From NCEH01 sp002257205 (GTDB lineage Bacteria; Pseudomonadota; Alphaproteobacteria; Rhizobiales; Xanthobacteraceae), in the NCBI RefSeq assembly GCF_043195105.1, contig NZ_JBAFWO010000015.1: 64,000 nt of DNA. One strand, written 5' to 3'. The position numbers were made by a program, and so were the translations under genes. Positions 49,273 through 58,308 of the stretch are shown one piece after another. The notes beneath the pieces were generated by a model, which saw nothing but the letters and a program-made list of their open reading frames with translations, was not told where the DNA came from and made no database searches. Position 1 is the first letter of the stretch. The number at the start of each line of letters is the position of its first letter.

Positions 49273-50165
49273 GAACGGCGCTCCGTGCCCAGCAGCGCAT
49301 GGCGCACGCGCTCGGTGACGAGGTCGATGATCACCACCGTGCCGATGATCAGCAGCAGGATGGCGGAGACATCGGAATAATAGAATTTGCGCACCGCCTC
49401 CACCAGGTCCTGCCCGATGCCGCCGGCGCCGACGAAGCCCATGATCGCGGCTTCGCGCACATTCTCTTCAAACCGCAGCAGGCCGTAGGAGGCGAAATTG
49501 GAGAGCACCTGCGGCAGCACCGCGAAGCGCACGGTCTGCACCCAATCGGCGCCCGAGGCGGTGGCGCCGTCCACCGGCTTCATGTCGATATTCTCGACCA
49601 CCTCGGCGAACAATTTGCCGAGCGCGCCCATGGTGTGGATGGACAGCGCCAGCACGCCGGGCATGGGCCCGAGGCCGAACGCCACCACGAACAGCAGGGC
49701 GAACACGATCTCCGGCACGGTGCGGCAGAATTCCAGGAAGCGGCGCACGCCCATCCTGATCCAGGGGGATCGCACGAGATTGGCGCTGGCGAGGAAGCAC
49801 AGGCAGAAGGCGCCGAGGCCGCCGAACACCGTGCCGAGATAGGCGATCAGGATCGTATCCCACAGCAGCTTCAGCCAATGGTCCAGGTTCCAGAACCATT
49901 CGCCGAGGTCGGCGGCCAGATTGGCGAAGGTGAGCGTGGGCGTGATGTCGTAGAAATAATTCCCGAGCCGCCCCGCATTGGCCAGGAACACGGCCGGCTT
50001 CACCTCGCCCATCCAGGAAGAGAGGGCGATGCAGACCACGATCACCGCGAGGCCGATATAGACGTGGCGCCGGCGCGAGGCCATGGCCGCCGCATAATGG
50101 CGGGCCAGCGGCGCGAGTTGCTCGGCCGGAAGGGTCGCGAACGCGTGGGGCAGGGGAAAGGGCAT
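49269..50165 (-). CDS. phnE1: Phosphonate ABC transporter permease, first subunit
   Basis: A 298-residue permease homologous to phnE2: WDTILIAYLGTVFGGLGAFCLCFLASANL, FLEFCRTVPEIVFALLFVVAFGLGPMPGVLALSIHTMG and the coupling loop EVVENIDMKPVDGATASGADWVQTVRFAVLPQVLSNF. Typical phnCDEE layouts use two PhnE proteins. It follows phnD after 62 bp containing a stable hairpin. Confidence 0.95.
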   Translation of the reverse strand: MPFPLPHAFATLPAEQLAPLARHYAAAMASRRRHVYIGLAVIVVCIALSSWMGEVKPAVFLANAGRLGNYFYDITPTLTFANLAADLGEWFWNLDHWLKLLWDTILIAYLGTVFGGLGAFCLCFLASANLVRSPWIRMGVRRFLEFCRTVPEIVFALLFVVAFGLGPMPGVLALSIHTMGALGKLFAEVVENIDMKPVDGATASGADWVQTVRFAVLPQVLSNFASYGLLRFEENVREAAIMGFVGAGGIGQDLVEAVRKFYYSDVSAILLLIIGTVVIIDLVTERVRHALLGTERRS

Positions 50166-50196
50166 GGGGCGTTGGTTCCGAACCTGCGGGAACGGA

Positions 50197-50216
50197 CGGC
50201 CCGCCGAAGCGGGCCG
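50197..50216 (-). promoter_or_regulatory. UUCG-tetraloop hairpin between phnD and phnE1
   Basis: On the minus strand CGGCCCGC and GCGGGCCG form a perfect 8-bp stem closed by TTCG, an exceptionally stable tetraloop. Hairpins in this position commonly protect the 3' end of the binding-protein mRNA and lower permease expression; the structure is seen, the role is inferred. Confidence 0.6.
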
Positions 50217-50227
50217 CCCTTTCGGCG

Positions 50228-51148
50228 TCAGGACGCCTTCTTCTTGCGCAGTTCGTCGACGAACTTGATCAGCTCGATCACCGGCTTGTAGGCCGCGTTG
50301 TCGACCGGCTGCCAGGGCTGGGCCTTGCCTTCATAGATCTTGTCGAAAGCGGCCTTGTCGTTCTTCTGGATCGAGAAGAAGGCTTCGCGGATCTTCGCCT
50401 TCAGATCGTCCGGCAGGTCCGTCAGATAGGCATAGGGCGAGTTCACGATGAGGTCGGACTTGTAGATGATGCGGTAGTCCGCGTATTTCGCCATCCCCTT
50501 GCGATCCATGCGCATGAGGTTGGATTCGTTTTCATCGTTCCACCAGTTGAAAGCTGCGTCGCAGGTGCCCTGCTGCACGGCGATCACGGCGTTCTCGTGC
50601 GAGCCGGCATAGACCACCTTGCTGAAATAGGCGTCGGGGGTGATGCCCATCTTGCTCAGGGCGTAGCGCGGCACGTTGTTGCCGGAGGTGGAGTTCGGGT
50701 CCACCAGGCAGAGATTCTTGCCCTTCAGATCCTCGATCGACTTGTAGGGGCTGTCGGCCTTCACATAGAGCACCGAGTGATAGCCCTTGGTGCCGTCCTG
50801 GTTCACTTCGATCGCGAAGGCTTCGGTCTTCACGCCGGTGAGCAGGGCGCGGGCGAAGGAGGCCGGGCCGTAGGCGGCGATCTGGACGTTGCCGGCGCGC
50901 TGGCCCTCGATCACGGCCGCATAATCATTGGCGACGCGCAGGGTCACCTTCACGCCGAGCTCCTTGGAGAGATAGTCCATGAGCGGCTGATAGCGGTCCG
51001 TGACGCCCGAGGCGTTCTCGGCCGGGATGACCGCGAACACCAGCTCGGGATATTTGGCTTTCCAATCCTGGGCGGCGGCGGCGCCGGCGAAGCCGGCGGA
51101 GAGCACCGCGGCGGTCGCCACGGTCATGAGGGTACGACGGGTCAGCAT
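50228..51148 (-). CDS. phnD: Phosphonate ABC transporter periplasmic binding protein
   Basis: A 306-residue secreted protein with signal peptide (MLTRRTLMTVATAAVLSAGFAGAAAAQ). PhnD family features are LVFAVIPAENASGVTDRYQPLMDYLSKELGVKVTLRVANDYAAVIEGQRAGNVQIAAYGPASFARAL, LCLVDPNSTSGNNVPRYAL and AFNWWNDENESN. The ATG at 51148 has AAGGAG six bases before it. It captures phosphonates (or phosphite or phosphate esters) for the PhnC/E1/E2 importer. The 192-bp gap from phnC holds nothing obvious. Confidence 0.96.
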   Translation of the reverse strand: MLTRRTLMTVATAAVLSAGFAGAAAAQDWKAKYPELVFAVIPAENASGVTDRYQPLMDYLSKELGVKVTLRVANDYAAVIEGQRAGNVQIAAYGPASFARALLTGVKTEAFAIEVNQDGTKGYHSVLYVKADSPYKSIEDLKGKNLCLVDPNSTSGNNVPRYALSKMGITPDAYFSKVVYAGSHENAVIAVQQGTCDAAFNWWNDENESNLMRMDRKGMAKYADYRIIYKSDLIVNSPYAYLTDLPDDLKAKIREAFFSIQKNDKAAFDKIYEGKAQPWQPVDNAAYKPVIELIKFVDELRKKKAS

Positions 51149-51340
51149 GTCTCGCTCCTTGAGGATGCGGGGTCTGGATGCGGGGGTACGAAAACGCTTG
51201 AAATCACGCGTACTTTTGGAAAACCGCGCGCGGCCATGGGCTGCGCGAAGCGGGGGTCGCATGCGCTGTCGAGCGTCCGCGCGCGCCAGCGGCGTGCCCG
51301 TGCTGGCGCCCGGCCGCCACGCGCATGGCGGCGGGCGGGG

Positions 51341-52153
<813 letters not shown>

Positions 52154-52211
52154 CTGGTTTTGCTCCGGTGCTTGCCGGGACATTTCCTTAAGTGGGCGCC
52201 GCAACAATCTT

Positions 52212-52229
52212 ATGACAGTGCGGTGATTG
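52212..52229 (-). promoter_or_regulatory. Pho-box-like element upstream of phnC
   Basis: On the minus strand CAATCAC-N4-CTGTCAT: the second half is a perfect PhoB half site (CTGTCAT) and the first matches 4 of 7 positions at the correct 11-bp period. It is 59-76 bp upstream of the preferred phnC start. PhoB control of phosphonate uptake is established in other bacteria; binding here is inferred. Confidence 0.5.
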
Positions 52230-52608
52230 GATGCCGTTGCGCCCTTGCAAATCCTCCAAGGTCGAGCTTCATAAATTTGTCACGGACGTCACAATCCGGT
52301 CGGAAAACCTATTTGTTGGGACAAAAGTACATTTAATGCCAAGGGCCTAAGGCGAGAGGCCAATCGCCGCCTGGTCGCAGCCGGGGCACAGGAGCAGCGG
52401 TTTGGCGGGGCGGAAGCCGGCGGGCGGACAGACGCACGCATCCGCGCGGGCGGGCCGCTTGCGAAGCCTGGAAGGCCGGTGTTGTCGAGGCCGATGGGTG
52501 TGGAGGAGGCACGCGGCGCCGGAGATTTTCTCTCCAGCGCCGCGTCGATCGACCTGCCCTTCGCGATTTTTGGTCTTTTACGAAGGCGGCTTGAGCGTGT
52601 GGCCAAAC
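52230..52608. other. Non-coding stretch between the phnC promoter and a small ORF
   Basis: No convincing gene. A long imperfect hairpin lies at 52512-52544: 14-bp arms (CGCGGCGCCGGAGA and TCTCCAGCGCCGCG, one mismatch) around TTTTC. It could end the transcript coming from the small ORF or amidase side, or belong to a small RNA. The rest shows no structure I can support. Confidence 0.4.
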
Positions 52609-52692
52609 TCAGATCATGCCGAGCAGCACCGCGCCGATTACGGCGAAAGCGGTACTCACTTTGAGCATGTCGAGTATCGAGCCCAGGTCCAC
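52609..52692 (-). CDS. Possible 27-residue membrane peptide
   Basis: A GTG-initiated frame encodes VDLGSILDMLKVSTAFAV followed by IGAVLLGMI and a stop. AGGGA lies eight bases before the GTG, a good ribosome site. The peptide has an amphipathic first half and a hydrophobic Ala/Gly/Val/Leu helix long enough to enter a membrane, like many small bacterial membrane proteins. I do not recognise a family. It lies between phnC and the amidase and could be an annotation-length miss or chance. Confidence 0.4.
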   Translation of the reverse strand: MDLGSILDMLKVSTAFAVIGAVLLGMI

Positions 52693-52878
52693 TTCTCAAG
52701 TCCCTTTTTGGTCGATCTCCGCGCGAAGCTTAGCAAAGACCAAAAAATGGAAAAGGAAATAACGCTGCCGCGATGCGGCGCTTTATCTTGCGCCGCAGCG
52801 TCGATTTTCGAGAACTGAACGATACCATCCACATGACGGTATCGCACTGCACATTGGGCTGTTTTGATATATTGTATT

Positions 52879-54138
52879 TCAGCTTTGCAGCGCGCGTTCC
52901 GCGAAGGCAGCGACGGTCAATGCCGTCCGATCCCGGCCAAAACGCCCCACGATCTGCACCCCCATGGGCATGCCATTGGTGCCCGAAAGGCCGGTCACGT
53001 TCACCGTCGGCGTGCCCATCAGCGTCCACAGCCGATTGAAGATGGCGGACCCGGTGGTGCTATAGCCTTCCGGCGCCGTGCCGGGCGCGGAGAAGGTGAG
53101 GATGGCGTCATAATCGGCGAAGAAGTCCCCCAGCCGCTGGCGCGCGCGCTTGGCGGTGCGGCGGGCGGAATCATAATCATCCGGCTGCACCTTGGCGGCC
53201 TGCTCCAGATAGCGCGCCAGCAGCGGCGAGAGCAGGTGGCGCAGGCGGTCATATTCGTCGGCGAAGGCGATGGCGCCTTCGAAATCCTGGATCGTGGCGT
53301 GGATCGCGTCGGCGGCTTCCAATTCGGCCGGCAGCGCGACCTCGCTCACATGGGCGCCGGCGGCCTCCATCGCCCGCGCGGCCTGGTCGAGCGCCGCATG
53401 GGCGTCGGCGTCGGCCAGGTCGGCACGCACGGTGCGGATGACCGCAATGCGCGGCGCCTGCGCCACCTCGGCACCGATGTCGAGGTCGCGCCCGGTGAGG
53501 CCGGCGGCGGCGAACGCCACGTCCTGAACCCGTGCGCCGAACAGGCCGATGGTGTCGAGGTGCCAGGAGAAGGTCTTCATGCCCATGGTGGGCAAGGTGC
53601 GGAAGGTCGGCTTATAGCCGGTGACGCCGCAATAAGAGGCCGGCCGGATGACCGATCCGCCGGTCTGGGTGCCGAGGGCGAGCGGCACCATGCCCGCCGC
53701 CACCGCCGCCGCGGAGCCCGCCGAGGAGCCGCCGGGTGTATGGCTGAGCCGGCGCGGATTGCGCGTGGCGCTCGGTTCCAGGAAGGCGAATTCCGTGGTC
53801 ACGGTCTTGCCGAGCAGCACGCCGCCGCCGCGCCGCGCCTGGCTCACCACCGGCGCGTCGGTGGCGGGACGGTGGCCGGCAAAGATCGGGGAATTATATT
53901 CGGTGGGCAGTTCTCGCGTATCGAGAATGTCCTTCACCGCGAACGGCAGCCCGGCGAGCGGGCGATCGGCCTGGCCCGGCGCCTGCGCGGCTGTGCGGGC
54001 GGCATCGAGATCAAGGACGGCGAACGCGCGCACGTCTTTCTCATGCTCGTCGATCGCCTGCGCGCACAAGTTCACAAGGTCGAGGGGCGTGAGGCGGCCG
54101 GATCGCACATCGTGGGCAAGGTCGCGGGCGAATAGCAT
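52879..54138 (-). CDS. Amidase (amidase signature family)
   Basis: A 419-residue amidase. The catalytic triad can be placed: Lys69 in LPFAVKDILDT, cis-Ser138 in TPGGSSAGSAAAVAAG and the nucleophile Ser162 in LGTQTGGSVIRPASYCGVTGYKP. The N-terminal LTPLDLVNLCAQAIDEHEKDVRAF is the usual helical start. The start MLFARDL at 54138 avoids overlap with the deacetylase gene upstream. It hydrolyses an amide to acid and ammonia; the substrate is unknown and it is not obviously the GatA subunit, since gatB/gatC are absent and the protein is shorter than typical GatA. Confidence 0.9.
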   Translation of the reverse strand: MLFARDLAHDVRSGRLTPLDLVNLCAQAIDEHEKDVRAFAVLDLDAARTAAQAPGQADRPLAGLPFAVKDILDTRELPTEYNSPIFAGHRPATDAPVVSQARRGGGVLLGKTVTTEFAFLEPSATRNPRRLSHTPGGSSAGSAAAVAAGMVPLALGTQTGGSVIRPASYCGVTGYKPTFRTLPTMGMKTFSWHLDTIGLFGARVQDVAFAAAGLTGRDLDIGAEVAQAPRIAVIRTVRADLADADAHAALDQAARAMEAAGAHVSEVALPAELEAADAIHATIQDFEGAIAFADEYDRLRHLLSPLLARYLEQAAKVQPDDYDSARRTAKRARQRLGDFFADYDAILTFSAPGTAPEGYSTTGSAIFNRLWTLMGTPTVNVTGLSGTNGMPMGVQIVGRFGRDRTALTVAAFAERALQS

Positions 54139-54187
54139 CGGAAGGTCTTTCTTTTTGGTTCGCAGGTCGGGTTGAGGTGAAGCGGCT

Positions 54188-55231
54188 TCAGGGACGCGAG
54201 AGGATGTGGCGGCCGCTGCGCGCGGCCTCGTCATAGACGCGCGTGTCACCCGGACGCTCTGAATAGCAGGTCGAGGCGATCACCGGCTTGCCGGCCGCGA
54301 TCAGGTCGGACACCGTCACAAAGCCATAGCCTTTCGCCCGCAGCGCCGGGATCAATTGCCTGAGAGCCTCCGCCGTGTGCTTGCCGCGCCCGTTGGCGTG
54401 CATCAGCACAATGGAGCCGGGGCGGATCGAACGCAGCATATTCTGCGCCATCAAGGTCGCACCGAGGAAGGCGGGGTCGGCGGAATCCACGTCCCACTGG
54501 ATCGCTAGATGGCCGGTCTCGTTGACGTAATTCATCGATTCCGCATTGCACGAGCCATAGGGGAAGCGAAACAGCGCCGGGCGGGCGGGCACCTGCGCCA
54601 GCATGCAGCCGGCCTGCGAGGCAGTGGCGCGGGAAAGGCCGAAGGCGGTGTCGGCATCGTCCACCTGCCGCGTCATGGCTTCCCCGGTCTTCACCGCGAG
54701 ATTGGCGTGGGACCAGGTGTGGTTGCCCATTTCGAAGATCGGATCGGCCAGGATCTGGGCCGCGCGGTCGGGATGGCTCACCATCCATTTGCCGCCGCCG
54801 AAGAAGGTGGCGGGCACATGCTCCGCGCGCAGATAATCCACCAGGGCGCCGTCATAGCCGGAGACTTCGCCCGAGGCCTCGCACAAATCGAAGGTGAGCG
54901 CCACCAGCTTCACCCCGGCCGGCAGGTCCACCCGGCGGATAGAGCCGGACAGCGATGCCGGCACGGGCTGGGCCGGGGGCAGGCGCACATCGGGCAGGGA
55001 ACCGGCGGCGGCGGCGCGGCGCACCACCTCCTCCCCCGGCCGCGCGCGCAGGGCCTCCGGCGCATAGCAGGCCGGTGCGGCAAAAGCTGGCGAGATGAGC
55101 GCCGACGAGATGAGCGCCGGCGAGATGAGCGCGGGCCCTGCGCAGGCGAGCGCCAGCAGGCCGGCGGCGGCGCGCCGCACGGGGGCGGGGCAGGACAGAA
55201 GAGCGAAGGGTAGGGGAAAAGATAGGGGCAT
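54188..55231 (-). CDS. Secreted polysaccharide deacetylase (NodB-fold)
   Basis: A 347-residue exported carbohydrate esterase 4 protein. The signal region contains a hydrophobic stretch expanded by a repeat (ALISPALISSALISPAFA, about 34-51). The NodB domain starts at VKLVALTFDLCEASGEVSGYD, where motif 1 reads TFDLCE instead of TFDD; motif 2 is NHTWSHANL (His ligands), and RFPYGSCNAESM and IVLMHANGRGKHTAEAL correspond to motifs 3 and 5. It likely removes acetyl groups from an N-acetylglucosamine-containing glycan outside the cytoplasm. It lies 49 bp upstream of the amidase on the same strand. Confidence 0.87.
   Translation of the reverse strand: MPLSFPLPFALLSCPAPVRRAAAGLLALACAGPALISPALISSALISPAFAAPACYAPEALRARPGEEVVRRAAAAGSLPDVRLPPAQPVPASLSGSIRRVDLPAGVKLVALTFDLCEASGEVSGYDGALVDYLRAEHVPATFFGGGKWMVSHPDRAAQILADPIFEMGNHTWSHANLAVKTGEAMTRQVDDADTAFGLSRATASQAGCMLAQVPARPALFRFPYGSCNAESMNYVNETGHLAIQWDVDSADPAFLGATLMAQNMLRSIRPGSIVLMHANGRGKHTAEALRQLIPALRAKGYGFVTVSDLIAAGKPVIASTCYSERPGDTRVYDEAARSGRHILSRP
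55091..55135 (-). repeat. Tandem repeat, 3 x 15 bp, in the deacetylase signal region
   Basis: Three consecutive 15-bp units beginning CGAGATGAGCGC (plus-strand view) differ by only a few bases and encode repeats of the type ALISP/ALISS. They lengthen the hydrophobic signal by five residues per unit. Confidence 0.9.
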
Positions 55232-55402
55232 CGTGGGGTGGGAGTGGCACGGTCCGCGTGGCCTCGCAAGGCTTACCCGCGCAAAGCTGCGGGCGCGGCC
55301 TTGCAGTCGGCGCAAACCACCGCCGGACACCCCCCGCGCGCCTTGCGGAAGGCGCGTGGGGCGCCGAAGATCGGCACCATGCCGGCGCGACAGGACACCA
55401 AG

Positions 55403-56230
55403 ATGGCCCCAGCTTCCTCCCCCGCGCAAAGCCGCGCCCCTTCCACCGGCGAGCCGCGCCTTGCCCTGGTCACGGGCGGCAGCGGCGGCATCGGGCTGGA
55501 GTTCGCCCGCCTCCTGGCGCGCGACGGGTTCGCCTTGATCCTGGTGGCGCGCGATGCCGCCCGCCTGGAGGAGGCGGCGCGCGATTTGCGGACCGCCGGG
55601 GCGGTGGAGGTGCAGGTGCGCGTCGCCGATCTTGCCGATCCAGCGGTGGTGGACAGGCTCGCTGCCGAAATCGCCCGAACGGAGCTGGACGTGCTGGTGA
55701 ACAATGCCGGATTCGGCGCTTATGGGCCGTTCGTCGACGCCGATCTTGCCGCGACCGAGGGCATGATCGCCACCAATATCGCCGCCCTCACCCTTCTGAC
55801 CCGCGCGGTCCTGCCAGGCATGCTGGCGCGCGGACAGGGGCGGATCGTGCAGGTTGCGTCCACCGCCGCCTTCGCGCCGGGCCCGTTCGCCGCCGTCTAT
55901 GCCGCGAGCAAGGCTTATGTGCTCTCGTTTTCCGAGGCATTGAGCGAGGAATTGAGCGAGACCCAGATCGCTGTCACGGCTCTGTGTCCCGGGCCCACGC
56001 ATACCGGCTTTGCCGCCCGGGCCGGCATGGGGGCGACGCGGGTGTTCCGCGGGCCGGTGGCCGATGCCCGCACGGTGGCGGAAGCGGGCTATCTCGCGAT
56101 GCTGGCGGGCAAGAGGGTGGAAGTGGTCGGGCTTGCCAACCGCTTGATGACGTTCGCGGTTCGGCTCGCGCCCCGGCGGTTCCTGGCGCGTGTCAGCCGC
56201 CGCGCCTACGCCCAGCCGCCGGAGGACTGA
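55403..56230 (+). CDS. Short-chain dehydrogenase/reductase
   Basis: A 275-residue classical SDR. The NAD(P) loop is TGGSGGIG (24-31), LVNNAGFGAYGPF holds the NNAG motif, and the catalytic Ser/Tyr/Lys are in VASTAAFAPGPFAAVYAASKAYVLSFS. The downstream CPGPTHTGFAAR segment places the substrate loop. It resembles the YqjQ/DltE-like subgroup with unknown substrates. ATG 55403 has AGGAC six bases upstream; ATG 55379 is possible. It is divergent from the deacetylase gene. Confidence 0.88.
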   Translation: MAPASSPAQSRAPSTGEPRLALVTGGSGGIGLEFARLLARDGFALILVARDAARLEEAARDLRTAGAVEVQVRVADLADPAVVDRLAAEIARTELDVLVNNAGFGAYGPFVDADLAATEGMIATNIAALTLLTRAVLPGMLARGQGRIVQVASTAAFAPGPFAAVYAASKAYVLSFSEALSEELSETQIAVTALCPGPTHTGFAARAGMGATRVFRGPVADARTVAEAGYLAMLAGKRVEVVGLANRLMTFAVRLAPRRFLARVSRRAYAQPPED

Positions 56231-56373
56231 GCCGCGCCTTATGCCCTTGGGTCGTGCCCGTGGGTCGTGGCGGGCCACCATCAGCGCGGCTTCTGGCGCG
56301 GATCAGCAAAATCCATTTGTGCTGCCGGCCGATGCGCGCTAACGCCGCCGCATCCTTCCGAGCGGGCGCGGCC

Positions 56374-57222
56374 ATGAACCTCCTCTCCATTCAGTCCCAT
56401 GTCGCCTTCGGCCATGTGGGGAACGCATCCGCCGTCTTTCCCTTGCAGCGCCTGGGCGTCGAGGTGTGGCCCATCCACACGGTGCAATTCTCCAACCACA
56501 CCGGATACGGGGCCTGGCGCGGGCAGGTGTTCGAGGCCGAGCTGGTGCTCGAACTGGTGGAAGGCATCGCCGAGCGCGGCCAGCTGGCCCGGTGCGACGG
56601 CGTGCTGTCCGGCTACATGGGGTCGGCCGATCTCGGCGCGGCGATCCTCGCCACCGTGGCGCGGGTGCGCGACGCCAATCCGCGCGCGACCTATTGCTGC
56701 GACCCGGTGATCGGCGATGTGGGGCGCGGCATCTTCGTGCGGCCGGGCATTCCCGAATTCATGCGCGACGTCGCCGTGCCGGCGGCGGATGTGATCACGC
56801 CCAACCAGTTCGAGCTGGAATGGTTGACCGGGCAATCACTTGCGACCCGCGCCGATGCGCTCGCCGCCTGCGCGCAGCTTCAGGCGAGCGGTCCCGGCGT
56901 CGTGCTCGTCACCAGCCTGCACACGCGGGAGACGCCGGCACAGTCCATCGACCTGCTCGCCTGCGGTCCGGAGGGGCGGTTCCTGGTGCGCACACCCAAG
57001 CTCGACGTTTCGCTGAACGGGGCCGGGGATGCGATCGCGGCCCTGTTCTATTTCCATTGGAAGCGCAGCGGCAGCGTTGCGGTGGCGCTTGGGGCGGCCG
57101 CCTCCTCGATCTACGGCTTGCTACGGCGCACCGATCAGGCCGGGGCGCGGGAATTGTTGTTGGTTGAGGCGCAGGAAGAGTTCGTGCGACCAAGCCGCGT
57201 CTTCACGCCGGAGGCGGTTTGA
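56374..57222 (+). CDS. pdxY: Pyridoxal kinase PdxY
   Basis: A 282-residue ribokinase-superfamily enzyme that phosphorylates pyridoxal for PLP salvage. Landmarks: LLSIQSHVAFGHVGNASAVFPLQRLGVEVWPIHTVQFSNHTGYGAWRG at the N terminus, YCCDPVIGDVGRGIFV, VITPNQFELEWLTG and the anion-hole/catalytic Asp motif LNGAGDAIAALF. The start at 56374 begins the conserved MNLLSIQSHV block; a longer upstream frame is spurious. It precedes the PhzF gene by 67 bp. Confidence 0.95.
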   Translation: MNLLSIQSHVAFGHVGNASAVFPLQRLGVEVWPIHTVQFSNHTGYGAWRGQVFEAELVLELVEGIAERGQLARCDGVLSGYMGSADLGAAILATVARVRDANPRATYCCDPVIGDVGRGIFVRPGIPEFMRDVAVPAADVITPNQFELEWLTGQSLATRADALAACAQLQASGPGVVLVTSLHTRETPAQSIDLLACGPEGRFLVRTPKLDVSLNGAGDAIAALFYFHWKRSGSVAVALGAAASSIYGLLRRTDQAGARELLLVEAQEEFVRPSRVFTPEAV

Positions 57223-57289
57223 GGCAAAACTGTGGCTCTTGCCGCGCGAGCCCGTCCTCTCGCGTTTCTGCCTCACCGGATGCCCCGCC

Positions 57290-58186
57290 ATGCCGCGCCG
57301 TTATGTGACGCTCGATGTCTTTACCTCGCGCCCGTTCGGCGGCAATCCTCTGGCGGTAGTGCTGGACGCCGCCGGGCTCGACGATGCGGCGATGCAGCAG
57401 ATCACTCGCGAGTTCAACGTCTCCGAAACGGCGTTCGTCCTGCCGCCGAAGGACCCCTCTCACCGGGCGCGGGTGCGCATCTTCACCACCGCCCATGAGA
57501 TGCCGTTCGCCGGCCATCCCACCGTTGGCGCGGCGGTGCTGCTGGCGCTGGAAGACAAGCTCCCCAAGGGGCAGATGCGGCTGGAGGAGCAGATCGGCAC
57601 GCTGATCTGCGAGGTGACCAGCGATGCCACAGGCGCCCGCAAGGGCAGCGCCACCTTCATCGTGCCGCGCCGCAGCACGCTGGAGGACGTGGACATCTCC
57701 CGCCAGGCCTGCGCGGATGCGCTCAATCTCAGCGTCGGCGACATTGGTTTTGACGCCCACCGCCCGGTGGTGGCCTCGGCGGGGGTGCCGTTCCTGTTCG
57801 TGCCGGTGGCGGACCTGACCGCGCTCGCCCGCGCCCGGCCGGACGAGGCGGCCTTCATCCGCAACCTCGGCTCCTATGGCGAGGCGCTCTATCTCTATAC
57901 GCCGGACGAGGAGGGCGACGCCGATTTCCGCGCCCGCATGTTCTCGCCCGGCCTCGGCACCGAGGAAGATCCCGCCACCGGTGCCGCCGCCGCCGCCTTT
58001 CCCGCCGTGCTGCTGGATGCCGAGGCGCGGGTGGAGGGCAATCACAAGGTGCGCATCGACCAGGGCTTCGAGATGGGTCGGCCGAGCCGCATCAATCTCG
58101 GCTTCACGGTGAAGGGCGGCCATGTGGTGGAGGCGACCATCGGCGGCACTGCGGTGGTGGTGGCCGAAGGCGTGCTTCACCTCTGA
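57290..58186 (+). CDS. PhzF-family isomerase/epimerase-like protein
   Basis: A 298-residue protein of the PhzF/diaminopimelate-epimerase-like fold. The start MPRRYVTLDVFTSRPFGGNPLAVVLDA, the catalytic Glu in EFNVSETAFVLPP, TTAHEMPFAGHPTVGAAVLL and the late block FSPGLGTEEDPATGAAAAAF identify it. Most PhzF proteins outside phenazine clusters have no known substrate, and there are no phenazine genes here. Adjacent pdxY does not suggest a pathway by itself. Confidence 0.92.
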   Translation: MPRRYVTLDVFTSRPFGGNPLAVVLDAAGLDDAAMQQITREFNVSETAFVLPPKDPSHRARVRIFTTAHEMPFAGHPTVGAAVLLALEDKLPKGQMRLEEQIGTLICEVTSDATGARKGSATFIVPRRSTLEDVDISRQACADALNLSVGDIGFDAHRPVVASAGVPFLFVPVADLTALARARPDEAAFIRNLGSYGEALYLYTPDEEGDADFRARMFSPGLGTEEDPATGAAAAAFPAVLLDAEARVEGNHKVRIDQGFEMGRPSRINLGFTVKGGHVVEATIGGTAVVVAEGVLHL

Positions 58187-58308
58187 CGTTTCCCTAAGGG
58201 GATATGGCGAAAAAGTGTTCGCCCGACCCCTTGGCTGCGGCCGTTGTAGATCTATCTGCGCTGCATCGCACCATTGCCGGCCGCAGGCCGCAAACCGAAG
58301 GCATTCCC

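Noticed and set aside
52277..52294. TTGTCAC and GTCACAA near phnC as a second Pho box
   Set aside because: The repeat period is 9 rather than 11 bp and the half sites are poor; not enough to call.
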